Below, in pieces: positions 1-12,500 of a DNA stretch of 64,000 bases. The DNA is taken from positions 1,364,001 to 1,428,000 of the forward strand of contig NZ_CP081297.1 in NCBI RefSeq assembly GCF_019711355.1. The letters are read 5' to 3'. A model generated the notes under the pieces. It searched no databases. It was not told the origin of the DNA and saw only the letters and a list, made by a program, of their open reading frames with translations. Source of the stretch: Qipengyuania psychrotolerans. Its GTDB lineage: Bacteria > Pseudomonadota > Alphaproteobacteria > Sphingomonadales > Sphingomonadaceae. Each line of letters opens with the position of its first letter. The first letter of the stretch is position 1. The position numbers and the translations under genes were made by a program.

Positions 1-21
1 TCGGATAGCAACGATGAGTGA
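1..21 (+). CDS. Possible 3' end of an upstream gene (partial)
   Basis: Frame 1 is open from the window edge to a TGA at 19-21 and would encode the last six residues of a protein. The next gene starts at 14 and would overlap it by eight bases, a spacing common among tightly packed genes here. Six codons cannot identify a product. A phage-holin-family membrane protein would fit the small envelope proteins that follow, but that is a guess from context. Confidence 0.25.
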   Translation, partial: SDSNDE

Positions 22-322
22 TCGCAAGTCGCAAATGCTCGCGGACAAGTACCTGCGCGATTCCGCCCGGGCCCTCGTCGATGCCGATCTCGAGAACCTG
101 AAAACAACATTCAGCGGGAAAAGCATGGGCGAACGCGCGTTCGACCGCGTCCGCGAGGGCGCAGTCGATGTTTACGAAGAGGCCATCGACATCGCCGAAA
201 GCAACAAGGGCGCACTCGCTGCCCTGCTCGCGGCAGTCGTCGTGTGGTTCGCGCGCAACCCGCTTTTGGCGATTTTCAGCTTTGATGGCGAAGGCGAAGG
301 CGAGGAAAACGACGAGAAGTAA
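14..322 (+). CDS. Small hypothetical membrane protein
   Basis: This encodes 102 residues and I cannot assign it to a named family. Residues 1-65 are charged and probably helical. A single hydrophobic segment at about residues 65-90 looks like a membrane anchor, and the tail is strongly acidic (EGEGEEN). It precedes a DUF883-like membrane protein in the same direction, separated by 79 bases. The pair resembles small stress-related inner-membrane proteins that occur together in sphingomonads. A role at the cytoplasmic membrane is inferred from the anchor only. Confidence 0.6.
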   Translation: MSDRKSQMLADKYLRDSARALVDADLENLKTTFSGKSMGERAFDRVREGAVDVYEEAIDIAESNKGALAALLAAVVVWFARNPLLAIFSFDGEGEGEENDEK

Positions 323-401
323 CGGATAAACGACGAATAGTCGGAACGAGCGACCCCTCCGATCCGTTGAATCTCCGAACACCTATTCCGGAGAATTTTC
401 C

Positions 402-911
402 ATGACCGATACAACAGCGACCAACGTCACCCCCATCAGCGCAGACAGCCAGCTTAGCGATGAACAAAAGCGCGAACAGCTCCGCGCCCGCATTGAAGCC
501 GGCGAAAGGCGGAATGAGGAACGCAGCTTCGCCGACCAGGCCAAGGAAGCAGCTGACAGCGCTGTCGACTTCGCCAAGAAGCATCCCATCGCAACCGTTG
601 CCGGTGCCGTGGCAATTGGTCTGGCAATCGGCGCGATGACAAGCCGCGGCCGTCAGCTTGGCCGCCGTGGCGGATCGCTTGCTGCTTATGCAGCCGACGC
701 TGCCCTCGCCTACGGCCTGAGCATGGTCGAAGGCGCAGGCGACAAATTTGAAGATTACAGCGATGCAGCCGGCACGCAGGCCCGCCGCCTCAAGCGTGAC
801 GCAGGTTACCGCGCAGATGCGCTTGGTGATGTTCTGCGCTCCAGCGGACGCAAGGCCTCGCGCAAGTCCTCGCGCACCGTACGTGACCTTAAGGCTCGCG
901 TCGGCCGGTAA
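402..911 (+). CDS. DUF883/ElaB-YqjD-like membrane protein
   Basis: The 169-residue product has a polar, helical N-terminal part (residues 1-60) and then the segment KKHPIATVAGAVAIGLAIGA at about 60-79. That lysine-histidine-proline step into a glycine/alanine-rich membrane helix is typical of the DUF883 (ElaB/YqjD) family of inner-membrane, ribosome-associated stationary-phase proteins. The C-terminal half is Ala-rich and then very basic (Arg/Lys/Ser), suggesting nucleic-acid or ribosome contact. The ATG follows GGAG at an ordinary distance. A strong hairpin immediately downstream ends the unit. Confidence 0.65.
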   Translation: MTDTTATNVTPISADSQLSDEQKREQLRARIEAGERRNEERSFADQAKEAADSAVDFAKKHPIATVAGAVAIGLAIGAMTSRGRQLGRRGGSLAAYAADAALAYGLSMVEGAGDKFEDYSDAAGTQARRLKRDAGYRADALGDVLRSSGRKASRKSSRTVRDLKARVGR

Positions 912-934
912 GGCATACGTAATAGTTTAAAGCC

Positions 935-970
935 AAAGCGGCGTGACGGGTTTGCCTGTCGCGCCGCTTT
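935..970 (+). terminator. Hairpin terminator after the DUF883-like gene
   Basis: The arms AAAGCGGCG (935-943) and CGCCGCTTT (962-970) are perfectly complementary. They continue inward through TGACGGG and CCTGTCG with two wobble pairs around a TTTG loop, giving a stem of about 16 pairs. It starts 23 bases after the stop codon at 911. The following T-run is short, so termination is likely but not textbook. Confidence 0.6.
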
Positions 971-1019
971 CGCTATGGCGCACCGCAATTCTTCTCCCCA
1001 ACTTCGGAAAAAATTCATC

Positions 1020-1250
1020 ATGGAAGAAAAAGAGAGCAAGCAGACGCTCTACCTCGTCATGGGCGGCCGCGTGACCGACCCGCGTAGCGTCACCTTCTCC
1101 GATCCGGAAAGCCTCCACGTTGCAGGTGTTTTCTCGACTTACGAAGATGCCGAGAGTGCATGGCGCGCAAATGCCCAGCGCACTGTGGACGATGCTGAAA
1201 TGAAGTACGTAATTGTGCACTTGCACAAGCTACTCGAACCGGACGCCTGA
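1020..1250 (+). CDS. DUF4170 domain protein
   Basis: Starting at the ATG at 1020 the product is 76 residues. It matches my recollection of DUF4170, a short alphaproteobacterial family of unknown function: YLVMGGRV near the N-terminus, an FSTYEDAESAWRA segment mid-protein and YVIVHLHKLLEP at the end. An in-frame ATG at 975 exists, but it lies beside the upstream terminator and would add residues unlike the family. The predicted fold is a compact alpha/beta cytoplasmic domain. The acetyltransferase gene follows within a few bases, so the two are probably cotranscribed. Confidence 0.75.
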   Translation: MEEKESKQTLYLVMGGRVTDPRSVTFSDPESLHVAGVFSTYEDAESAWRANAQRTVDDAEMKYVIVHLHKLLEPDA

Positions 1251-1257
1251 CCGGTCC

Positions 1258-1734
1258 TTGGCCTATACGATCCGCCCTTATCAGGACTCCGACGCGGAAG
1301 CGTTGGCTGACCTGTGCCGCGCGGCGATCCGGGCAATCGGTCCCGGAGCATATTCCGAAGAGCAGGTCGAGGCATGGCTCGCCCGCCATCCCGGCGCGCA
1401 TCTCTACCGCGAACGTGTCGGTAATGGCGCGTCGATCTTCATCGCAGCGGGGGAAGATGATCAGCCGGTCGCTTACGCCCTGCTCGAACCCGATGGTCAT
1501 CTCGACCACCTTTACAACCACCCCGACCATTCGCGCAAAGGCCTGGCGCTAAACCTGCTGGCGACAGCATCGCTATATGCAAAACATCACGGCATGACGC
1601 GGCTTTATACCGAGGCAAGCGACCTTGCCCGCCCGTCTTTCGAACAGGCAGGCTACGTCGCTACCGAAAAGCGCGAGTTTGAGATCGACGGCGTGCCGAT
1701 CCACAATTGGGCGATGGAAAAGACCATCACCTGA
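1258..1734 (+). CDS. GNAT family N-acetyltransferase
   Basis: The product (158 residues from the TTG at 1258) starts with AYTIRPYQDSDAEALADLCR, the usual beta1-alpha1 opening of GNAT enzymes. It has the acetyl-CoA loop region NHPDHSRKGLALNLL at about residues 95-109, then a C-terminal part ending FEQAGYV, the common site near motif B. The acceptor substrate cannot be told. An in-frame ATG at 1213 would overlap the DUF4170 gene by 38 bases and add residues outside the fold, so I prefer the TTG; this choice is uncertain. It converges on greA. Confidence 0.8.
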   Translation: MAYTIRPYQDSDAEALADLCRAAIRAIGPGAYSEEQVEAWLARHPGAHLYRERVGNGASIFIAAGEDDQPVAYALLEPDGHLDHLYNHPDHSRKGLALNLLATASLYAKHHGMTRLYTEASDLARPSFEQAGYVATEKREFEIDGVPIHNWAMEKTIT

Positions 1735-1767
1735 TTCTGGCATGGGCCGCGCATAGAGCGCGTCCGG

Positions 1768-2235
1768 TCAGATAAATTCGATCTTGTCGATCAGGTAAAA
1801 CTTGTCGCCCGAAGGAACGGTCACTTCGACCTCGTCTTCACGCTGCTTGCCGATAAGCGCGCGCGCGATGGGCGAGTTATAGGAAATCCGGCCCTTGGAT
1901 GCATCCGCTTCTGTCTGACCAACAATCTGGTATTTCACCGGTTTGTCGTCTTCATCGAGGAGTGTCACGGTCGCACCGAAGACAACCTTGTCGCCGGTAA
2001 GGGTTGTCGGATCGATGATCTGCGCGCGGCTGACCATTGATTCGATATCGGAAATCATTGCCTCGACCTGGCCCTGGCGTTCCTTGGCAGCATGGTATTC
2101 GGCGTTTTCCGAAAGGTCACCGTGCGCGCGGGCCTCTTCGATCGCATCCACGATCCTGGGCCGTTCGGCGCGCAGCACCTTCAGGTCGGCAGTGAGCTTT
2201 TCGTAGCCCTCGGCCAGCATCGGCACTTTTTCCAT
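1768..2235 (-). CDS. greA: Transcription elongation factor GreA
   Basis: This 155-residue protein is close to the usual 158. The N-terminal coiled coil (residues 1-75) carries the tip acidic pair in [17 protein letters not shown], which inserts into the RNA polymerase secondary channel and stimulates cleavage of backtracked RNA. The C-terminal FKBP-like domain ends in [13 protein letters not shown]. The start at 2235 (MEKVPML) matches the family; an in-frame codon at 2277 would add 14 atypical residues. It lies 112 bases downstream of carB in the same direction and may be read from the car operon or from its own promoter. Confidence 0.95.
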   Translation of the reverse strand: MEKVPMLAEGYEKLTADLKVLRAERPRIVDAIEEARAHGDLSENAEYHAAKERQGQVEAMISDIESMVSRAQIIDPTTLTGDKVVFGATVTLLDEDDKPVKYQIVGQTEADASKGRISYNSPIARALIGKQREDEVEVTVPSGDKFYLIDKIEFI

Positions 2236-2347
2236 CGAACCCAAAATCCTTCCTGTTTGCGCTCCCTCGCCGGACAATTAGAGCCCGGTCCGCAAGGAAA
2301 GCGGAGCCCAATTGCTCTTCTGTGGGGGGAATTCGCGTTTGTTCTTG

Positions 2348-5670
<3,323 letters not shown>

Positions 5671-5671
<1 letters not shown>

Positions 5672-6024
5672 CAGATAACCTTAAAACCGAGTTTGACTGC
5701 TTTATCGACACCTCGGGCATTGTCTTCGATGCAATGGAGGCTTTGCGTGTTTTCGGATGAGATTTCGATGTCGTAGGTGATGCCATGCAAATCGCCGAGC
5801 CGCATCTCAAACTCTGAAAGACCGCATTCACGAAGCATCTCGCCAACCCTGTAGGCAACATTGTCCATCGTCTCTTCACCACCAGGCTCGGTGATGTCAG
5901 GCGCGAATACTGTTCGGTACGCCTTGGGTTCAACCGGATCGCTCTTGATTTGAAGTGCGATTGCGACGCTCACCAAAGATGCGAACGTTCCGAGAGCAAA
6001 CGCAACTAAATTGCTGCGCGTCAC
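5671..6024 (-). CDS. Small membrane-anchored protein between carA and carB
   Basis: This 117-residue product has no family I recognise. Residues 1-25 form a hydrophobic signal or anchor helix, so the rest should lie in the periplasm. The soluble part has two cysteines (in RECGLSEF and SLHCIED) that could form a disulfide. It starts with GTG in a 4-base GTGA overlap with the carA stop and ends in a TGATG overlap with carB. It is therefore embedded in the car operon. Nothing suggests a direct role in carbamoyl-phosphate synthesis, which is cytoplasmic. Confidence 0.75.
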
Positions 6025-7199
6025 CCCAACATCCCCACGAACTTTTCAAACAGGTAGAAGCTGTCCTGCGGTCCCGGCGACGCCTCAGGGTGGTACTGGA
6101 CACCGAAGGCCTTCTTGCCCTTGATCGAGATGCCGCAATTGGTGCCATCGAACAGCGAGACGTGGGTCTGCTCTACACCGTCCGGCAGCGTATCAACATC
6201 GACCGCAAAGCCGTGGTTCATGCTGGTGATCTCGACGAGGCCTTCGCTAGCCCCCCACGCGGACCCGACGCGCTGGACGGGGTGATTGGCGCCGCGGTGA
6301 CCTTGGAACATCTTGGCGGTCTTTGCGCCAGCAGCCAGGCCAAGCATCTGGTGGCCGAGGCAGATACCGAACAGCGGCACGTCCGCGTCCAGCAGTCCCT
6401 TGATTACCGGCACGGCATATTCGCCCGTCGCCGCCGGATCTCCCGGTCCGTTCGAGAGGAACACACCGTCAGGCTTAAGCGCCATGATCTCTTCAAGCGT
6501 TGTGCGCGCAGGCACGACTGTGACCTTGGCCCCCGCTTTCACGAGGTTGCGGAAGATATTGTCCTTCGCGCCGTAATCGATCGCGACCACGTGCGGCTTC
6601 TCCGTCCCGCCTTCGGTATAACCATGGCCAAGCTGCCAATGGCCACCCTTCCAGTCCTCTGTTCCGTCACGCGTAACCGATGGCACAAGGTCCAAGCCTT
6701 CGAGGCCGGACCAGTCTGCGGCCCGCTGCTTGAGCGCTTTCATGTCGAATTCGCCGCGCGGGCTGTGGGCGATCACTGCATTGGGTGCACCGTTCATGCG
6801 AATGCGGCGGGTTAGCGCGCGGGTATCGATGCCCGACAGGCCGATCTTCCCGTGTGCGGTCATCCAATCGGCGAATTCCTGCTGCGCGCGGAAGTTCGAT
6901 TGCGGAGTGACCTCCTGCCGCACGATGCAGCCCACGGCGCCTAGACCGCGGCTCTCGTGGTCTTCCTCGTTCGCGCCGACGTTGCCAATGTGCGGGAAGG
7001 TGAAGGTGACGATCTGGCTGTCGTAGGACGGATCGGTCATCACTTCCTGATAGCCGGTCATGGCGGTGTTGAAGCACACTTCGCCGACGGCCGAACCGGT
7101 CGCGCCGAAGCCCTTGCCCCAGATACATGTGCCGTCTGCAAAGACGAGGACTCCCGTCGCGCCTTTGGGTTGCGCGTGCGAGAATGCGGGCAGGGCCAT
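6021..7199 (-). CDS. carA: Carbamoyl-phosphate synthase small subunit
   Basis: CarA is the glutaminase subunit that hydrolyses glutamine and channels ammonia to CarB. The 392-residue protein has the N-terminal CPSase small-chain domain (FNTAMTGYQEVMTDPSY at about 43-59). A class I glutamine amidotransferase domain follows, with nucleophile Cys280 in FGICLGHQML and His370 and Glu372 in GVQYHPEASPGP. The length is normal. It is the first gene of the minus-strand unit carA-orf-carB and shares 152 bases of upstream DNA with the divergent yqeY-like gene, where the promoters should lie. Confidence 0.97.
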   Translation of the reverse strand: MALPAFSHAQPKGATGVLVFADGTCIWGKGFGATGSAVGEVCFNTAMTGYQEVMTDPSYDSQIVTFTFPHIGNVGANEEDHESRGLGAVGCIVRQEVTPQSNFRAQQEFADWMTAHGKIGLSGIDTRALTRRIRMNGAPNAVIAHSPRGEFDMKALKQRAADWSGLEGLDLVPSVTRDGTEDWKGGHWQLGHGYTEGGTEKPHVVAIDYGAKDNIFRNLVKAGAKVTVVPARTTLEEIMALKPDGVFLSNGPGDPAATGEYAVPVIKGLLDADVPLFGICLGHQMLGLAAGAKTAKMFQGHRGANHPVQRVGSAWGASEGLVEITSMNHGFAVDVDTLPDGVEQTHVSLFDGTNCGISIKGKKAFGVQYHPEASPGPQDSFYLFEKFVGMLG

Positions 7200-7351
7200 T
7201 TGGGCTCTCCGAGTCAGGGGTTTTCCGGCGATGTCGCTAAGCGGTGGCGGCTATAGGTGTGACGCCCCCCCGTCAAGCGCAAGACTTGGCTTTGTGTCAG
7301 CTTGCCCTACATGGGAGCCGAACCATCCACAGATTAGCGTTACGAGGCACC

Positions 7352-7804
7352 ATGCTCCGCGAGACCATCAAGACCGAGACCGTCACCGCCATGAAGGCGA
7401 AGGACAAGGAGCGCACCGCCACGCTCCGCCTGATTGGCGCCAAGATCAAGGACCGCGATATCGAACTGCGCACTTCCGACAAAATGCCGGATGACGACGC
7501 GATGGTGACCGATGTCCTGATGAAGATGGCCAAACAGCGCCGCGAATCGATCGAGATGTACGAAGATGGCGGCCGCCAGGAACTGGCCGACAAGGAAAAG
7601 GCCGAACTCGGCGTTATTGAGGAATTCCTGCCGCAGCAGATGAGCGAGGAAGAAACCCGCGCTGCCATCGCGCAGATCAAGGCCGATACCGGTGCCGAGG
7701 GCATGAAGGACATGGGCAAGGTCATGGGCGAGCTCAAGGCGCGCCACGGTGCGACGCTCGACATGACCAAGGCTAGCGGCCTGGTGAAGGAAGCACTCTC
7801 GTGA
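7352..7804 (+). CDS. GatB/YqeY domain protein
   Basis: The product is 150 residues from the ATG at 7352, preceded by ACGAGG. The family resembles the C-terminal tail domain of the GatB amidotransferase subunit and is thought to interact with tRNA or translation, though its role is unclear. Typical segments are TLRLIGAKIKDRDIE near the N-terminus, EFLPQQMSEEE mid-protein and GKVMGELKARHG near the end. An upstream in-frame start at 7244 would add 36 unrelated residues. It heads a unit running into a lipoprotein gene (GTGA overlap), dnaG and rpoD, an order common in alphaproteobacteria. Confidence 0.9.
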   Translation: MLRETIKTETVTAMKAKDKERTATLRLIGAKIKDRDIELRTSDKMPDDDAMVTDVLMKMAKQRRESIEMYEDGGRQELADKEKAELGVIEEFLPQQMSEEETRAAIAQIKADTGAEGMKDMGKVMGELKARHGATLDMTKASGLVKEALS

Positions 7805-8493
7805 AGCGGCTGTTGTTGATTGCTGCGCCGTTCGCACTGGCTGCTTGCGGACCGGGTGAACCTGAACCAGCGCCCTCGCCCACACCCACCCCAGCTCAGC
7901 CGCGCACACTCGTCGCTGCCGATCTCGACCTGAGCACATTGGGCGCGAAGATTGTCGGACCGCAGGGACCGGAAGTTTCAACCGTGCTGAGCGCTGGCAG
8001 CAGCCAGATTGCCGAAATGGTCAGTTTCGTTGCCTGCCCCCAAGGCGTTGCGGTGTGCGAGCCCGGGCAGATGCCCGAAGGCACGATCTACACCTATGTG
8101 CACCAGGTGACGTTGGCCGCCACCAATGGCGAAGAAGAAGCTGCAGAGGGCGAAGGCCCCGAAGTGGTCGAGAGCCCGCCCACGCTCTTCCGGACCACCG
8201 AAAGGGTTCACGGCTTCAATGCAGCCGTCGGCTATTCCAACGCACAGGCGCTTGCTGCGCTCGGCAACGAGGACGCGATCTCCATTTCGAGCGACGATGG
8301 CCAGTTAATCTGGCGCGTCGTCGAGGGTGACGGCTGGCTACCCGGCGCGACCCTCACCTTCTGGTGGCAATCGACCTTGCCGCCCGCAGGACCTGCCGAT
8401 GCTTACCTGCTGGAGATAGAAGGTAACCAGGCCATCGCGCGCGGTCCCTTCCCGGCCGAAGAAAAAGCGGCACCCGGCGCACCTGCAAACTAG
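7801..8493 (+). CDS. Putative lipoprotein
   Basis: The 230-residue protein opens with a lipoprotein signal, with lipobox LAAC and lipidation at Cys16. A Pro/Glu-rich linker (GEPEPAPSPTPTPAQ) and a globular domain with one further cysteine pair (FVACPQGVAVCEP) follow. I recognise no catalytic motif. The GTG start overlaps the YqeY stop by four bases (GTGA), so expression is coupled. It should sit in the periplasm on a membrane. Its position before dnaG looks like operon packing rather than a role in replication. Confidence 0.8.
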   Translation: MKRLLLIAAPFALAACGPGEPEPAPSPTPTPAQPRTLVAADLDLSTLGAKIVGPQGPEVSTVLSAGSSQIAEMVSFVACPQGVAVCEPGQMPEGTIYTYVHQVTLAATNGEEEAAEGEGPEVVESPPTLFRTTERVHGFNAAVGYSNAQALAALGNEDAISISSDDGQLIWRVVEGDGWLPGATLTFWWQSTLPPAGPADAYLLEIEGNQAIARGPFPAEEKAAPGAPAN

Positions 8494-8525
8494 CGGCGGC
8501 GCGCCGCAGGCGGTAGGGGAAGGCG

Positions 8526-10427
8526 ATGGCCCTATCACCCCAATGGTTGGACGAATTGCGCATGCGGACCACGCTGTCTGCCGTGATCGGCCGCACCACC
8601 CGGCTGACCAAGGCGGGCCGTGAGTTCAAGGCGTGTTGCCCGTTCCACAATGAAAAGACGCCCAGCTTTTACGTAAATGACGAGAAGGGCTTCTACCACT
8701 GCTTCGGCTGCGAGGCGCACGGCGATGCCATCCGCTGGTTGACCGACCAGCGCGGCATGCCGTTCATGGATGCGGTCAAGGAACTGGCCGCAGAGGCGGG
8801 AATGGAGGTGCCCGCGCCCGACCCGCAGGCAGCCAAGCGCGCGGAAAAGCGTGCCAGTCTCCATGATGTGACAACAGCGGCGCAGGTCTGGTTCGAGGCG
8901 AACCTTGCCGGTGCGGGCGGCACGAGGGCTCGCTCCTATCTGGCGCGGCGCGGCTTTTCTGACGCCGTGATCCGCGAATTCGGTTTCGGCTTCGCTCCGG
9001 AGGACCGGCAGGCTTTGAAATCCGCCCTCGCCAATTTCGATGAAGCGATGTTGTCGGAAACCGGCATGCGGATCGAGATCGAGGGCAAGGATCCCTACGA
9101 CCGGTTCCGCGGCCGTTTGATGCTGCCCATCCACGATACCCGCGGCCGGGTTATCGCGTTCGGGGGCCGCATCCTCGACGGCGACAGCAATCCCCACGCC
9201 CCGAAATATCTGAATTCGCCTGATACGCCGCTCTTTGACAAGGGGCGCACCCTCTACAATTTGCACCGGGCAGCTCCTGCCGCACGGCAATCGGGCAGGA
9301 TCGTGGTGGTCGAGGGATATATGGACGTGATCGCCCTCGCCAATGCGGGCATCGCCGAAGCAGTCGCGCCGCTGGGTACAGCGCTGACAGAGAACCAGAT
9401 CGAGCTGCTCTGGCGCCAAGTTGAACGCCCCATCGTATGTTTCGACGGTGACAATGCAGGCCAGCGGGCAGCGATGCGCGCGGTGGAGCGCGCCCTCCCC
9501 ATGCTTCGACCGGGGCATTCCCTCTCGATCGTCCGGATGCCTGCTGGCACCGATCCAGACGATTTGATCCGGGATCGCGGGGTCGGCGCGCTGGAAGAAT
9601 TGCTCGGCAATCCGGCAAGCCTCCTGGATACACTATGGGAATTCGAAAAAGCGGCAGCGCCGCTGACTTCGCCAGAGGAGAAAGCGGGCCTCAAGGACCG
9701 GCTGATGTCGCATGTAGAGATGATCCAGCACCCGGATATCCGGGCTCTCTACAAGCGCGAATTGTCCCAGCGATTCTCCGATTTCGCTTTCCCTCCGCGC
9801 CCGCAGCGCGAGTTCAAGCCGCGCGGGGAGTGGAAAAAATCCGGTTACAAGGCCCCTTCTCCCCAGCTTTCACCAGAAGCGAAATCACGGCTCGAAAGGG
9901 CAATCCAGGGCGGGTCACGCGATGCGCTGGCCAGCGCTGTAATCCACGGACTTCTGCGACATCCGGGTGAAATCGCGCAGCATGAAGCAGCTCTGGCCCG
10001 CGTCGCGCAAAGTGACCGAAATGTCGGTCCGGCCATAGATTCGCTACTTGCCGCAGCGGAAACGCTTGATTCGCACGCGCAATCGCCCATATCGCTACCC
10101 GAAGGCCTACCTGCCCCACCGGCTAACATCCGCTTCGCCTTTCTCGATGAAGGCACTGATCCGGTAGATGCGCGCGAGGAACTGGCCGAAGCCGTGTCGT
10201 TGCTGGTCGAAAGACCGGCAATCGAAGCCGCGCTTGCTGCAGCAACCGCGCGTTTTGAAAGTGACCCCGAAGGGGCCTTCGCCGAGCAGCAGCGCCTGCT
10301 CAAGCGAAAGCTGGAATTCGAGGCACGACTCGGGCAAATGGCAAGCCGCAAGGCCGCTACGGCGACCGCGAAAAATTCAGATGCCGCGAAGGGTGCAGAA
10401 CCTGATAGCGGCGCAAGTACGGACTAA
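8526..10427 (+). CDS. dnaG: DNA primase
   Basis: DnaG makes the RNA primers for replication. The 633-residue protein has an N-terminal CHC2 zinc-binding domain (Cys38, His41, Cys59, Cys62). The catalytic core contains RFRGRLMLPIHD and the TOPRIM motifs VVVEGYMDVIAL and CFDGDNAGQRA. The C-terminal region, where DnaB helicase binds, is divergent and ends in an Ala/Ser/Asp tail. It is followed directly by rpoD, which gives the macromolecular synthesis order without rpsU. Confidence 0.97.
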   Translation: MALSPQWLDELRMRTTLSAVIGRTTRLTKAGREFKACCPFHNEKTPSFYVNDEKGFYHCFGCEAHGDAIRWLTDQRGMPFMDAVKELAAEAGMEVPAPDPQAAKRAEKRASLHDVTTAAQVWFEANLAGAGGTRARSYLARRGFSDAVIREFGFGFAPEDRQALKSALANFDEAMLSETGMRIEIEGKDPYDRFRGRLMLPIHDTRGRVIAFGGRILDGDSNPHAPKYLNSPDTPLFDKGRTLYNLHRAAPAARQSGRIVVVEGYMDVIALANAGIAEAVAPLGTALTENQIELLWRQVERPIVCFDGDNAGQRAAMRAVERALPMLRPGHSLSIVRMPAGTDPDDLIRDRGVGALEELLGNPASLLDTLWEFEKAAAPLTSPEEKAGLKDRLMSHVEMIQHPDIRALYKRELSQRFSDFAFPPRPQREFKPRGEWKKSGYKAPSPQLSPEAKSRLERAIQGGSRDALASAVIHGLLRHPGEIAQHEAALARVAQSDRNVGPAIDSLLAAAETLDSHAQSPISLPEGLPAPPANIRFAFLDEGTDPVDAREELAEAVSLLVERPAIEAALAAATARFESDPEGAFAEQQRLLKRKLEFEARLGQMASRKAATATAKNSDAAKGAEPDSGASTD

Positions 10428-10436
10428 TTGCTCTTT

Positions 10437-12452
10437 ATGGCCACCAAGACCAAGTCGGGCGACAAAGACGACGCACCGCTGATCGATCTCAACGAAGCGT
10501 CGGTGAAGAAGCTCCTCACCAAAGCAAAGAAGAAGGGCTACGTCACCTATGACGAGCTCAACGACGCTTTGCCTCAGGGCGAGATGAGCTCCGACCAGAT
10601 CGAAGACATTCAGGCCGCTCTGTCCGAAATGGGCGTCCAGATCGTCGAGAACGACGAAGACGCCGAGCAGGAAGACGAAGTCGAGGAAATCGCACCCGCT
10701 CCTTCGTCAGCCGAAAAGGAAGCTCCCAAGAAGCCTGCAGGCCCCAAGAAGCTGGCCGCCGGCGAACGCACCGATGACCCGGTACGCATGTACCTGCGTG
10801 AAATGGGCGCCGTCGAGTTGCTCAGCCGCGAAGGCGAAATCGCGATTGCCAAGCGGATCGAATCCGGCCGCGACATGATGATCATCGGCCTGTGCCAGAG
10901 CCCGATCACTTTCCATGCCATCATCCAGTGGTCCGAAGCCCTGAATGCCGAGGAAATGCAGCTGCGCGAGATCCTCGATCTCGACGCCATGCTCTCCAAG
11001 GAACCGCCGGCGGACAAGATGACCGACGACGCGGAAGACGATGATGACGACGGCGAAATTTCGGAAGAGACCGCCGGCCCCACCATTCGCGACGACGATG
11101 ATGAGGACGAAGACGACAGCGATTCCGAAGATGAGGACGGCAAAGAAGGTTCGTCCAAGAAGGACGATGAAGAGGAAGAGGACAACACCATGTCCCTTGC
11201 TCAGATGGAAGCCGCGCTCAAGCCGGACGCCATCGAACGTTTTGCACGCATCGCGGACCTTTTCGGGAAGTTCGAAAAGCTTCAGGCCGATCGCGTTGAC
11301 ACGCTTGCACGCGGAGAAGATTTCCCCGCTGCCAAGGAAAAGAAGTACGAAGCGCTTTCGGAACAGCTCACCGCCGAAGTGGAAAGCGTCCAGTTCCATG
11401 CGACCAAGATCGAATTCCTGGTCGACAATCTTTATGCCTTCAACCGCCGCTTGACTGCACTTGGCGGGCAGATGCTCCGGCTGGCTGAACGTCACAAGGT
11501 CAAGCGCGTCGACTTCCTCGAAGCCTATATCGGCCACGAGCTCGACGATGCGTGGATGGACGACAAGGTCAAGAAGGACAAAAAGTGGGCTGCTTTCGCC
11601 GAGAAGGAAGGCGATGCGATCGACCGTATTCGTGCGGAAATCGCTGATATTGCCAGCGCCACCGGCATGGCATTGCCGGAATTCCGCCGGATCGTGAACA
11701 TGGTCCAGAAGGGCGAGCGTGAAGCACGTATCGCCAAGAAGGAAATGGTCGAAGCGAACCTGCGCCTCGTGATCTCGATCGCGAAGAAATACACGAACCG
11801 CGGCCTGCAGTTCCTCGATCTCATTCAGGAAGGCAACATCGGCCTGATGAAGGCGGTCGACAAGTTCGAATACCGCCGCGGTTACAAGTTCAGCACTTAC
11901 GCGACTTGGTGGATCAGGCAGGCGATTACACGCTCGATTGCCGACCAGGCCCGCACGATCCGCATCCCGGTTCACATGATCGAGACGATCAACAAGCTGG
12001 TACGTTGCTCGCGCCAGTTCCTGCACGATCAGGGCCGCGAACCGACACCTGAAGAGATGGCGGAGAAGCTCTCCATGCCGCTCGAGAAGGTCCGCAAGGT
12101 GATGAAGATCGCCAAGGAACCGATCAGCCTCGAAACGCCTATCGGCGACGAGGAAGATTCGCACCTCGGCGATTTCATCGAGGACAAGAACGCGATCATT
12201 CCGGTCGACGCAGCGATCCAGGCGAATCTGAAGGAAACGGTCACCCGCGTCCTTGCCTCGCTTACCCCGCGCGAAGAACGCGTCCTGCGTATGCGCTTCG
12301 GGATCGGCATGAACACCGACCACACTCTGGAAGAAGTCGGCCAGCAGTTCAGCGTGACACGTGAACGTATCCGTCAGATTGAAGCGAAGGCGCTGCGCAA
12401 GCTCAAGCATCCTAGCCGCAGCCGCAAGATGCGTTCATTCCTGGACCAGTAA
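10437..12452 (+). CDS. rpoD: RNA polymerase primary sigma factor (sigma-70)
   Basis: This is the housekeeping sigma factor. From the ATG at 10437 it is 671 residues. Region 1.1 ([20 protein letters not shown]) is at the N-terminus. A long Asp/Glu-rich non-conserved region lies at about 180-250. Region 2 contains [19 protein letters not shown] and [20 protein letters not shown], which bind and melt the -10 element. Region 4.2 contains [19 protein letters not shown] for -35 recognition. A TTG at 10428 is also in frame next to the dnaG stop, but the ATG gives the usual alphaproteobacterial N-terminus. Confidence 0.97.
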   Translation: MATKTKSGDKDDAPLIDLNEASVKKLLTKAKKKGYVTYDELNDALPQGEMSSDQIEDIQAALSEMGVQIVENDEDAEQEDEVEEIAPAPSSAEKEAPKKPAGPKKLAAGERTDDPVRMYLREMGAVELLSREGEIAIAKRIESGRDMMIIGLCQSPITFHAIIQWSEALNAEEMQLREILDLDAMLSKEPPADKMTDDAEDDDDDGEISEETAGPTIRDDDDEDEDDSDSEDEDGKEGSSKKDDEEEEDNTMSLAQMEAALKPDAIERFARIADLFGKFEKLQADRVDTLARGEDFPAAKEKKYEALSEQLTAEVESVQFHATKIEFLVDNLYAFNRRLTALGGQMLRLAERHKVKRVDFLEAYIGHELDDAWMDDKVKKDKKWAAFAEKEGDAIDRIRAEIADIASATGMALPEFRRIVNMVQKGEREARIAKKEMVEANLRLVISIAKKYTNRGLQFLDLIQEGNIGLMKAVDKFEYRRGYKFSTYATWWIRQAITRSIADQARTIRIPVHMIETINKLVRCSRQFLHDQGREPTPEEMAEKLSMPLEKVRKVMKIAKEPISLETPIGDEEDSHLGDFIEDKNAIIPVDAAIQANLKETVTRVLASLTPREERVLRMRFGIGMNTDHTLEEVGQQFSVTRERIRQIEAKALRKLKHPSRSRKMRSFLDQ

Positions 12453-12500
12453 TACCGCATTGAAATAACGGGGGATTTGGATGACGACGGCGAACGCCTC

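Noticed and set aside
7200-7351. Riboswitch or attenuator between carA and the YqeY-like gene
   Set aside because: I see no leader peptide or convincing alternative hairpins in these 152 bases; promoters are expected but could not be placed.
10707-12410. Minus-strand open frame of 567 codons
   Set aside because: It is antisense to rpoD and shows only mirrored composition of the sigma factor gene, with no recognisable domain.
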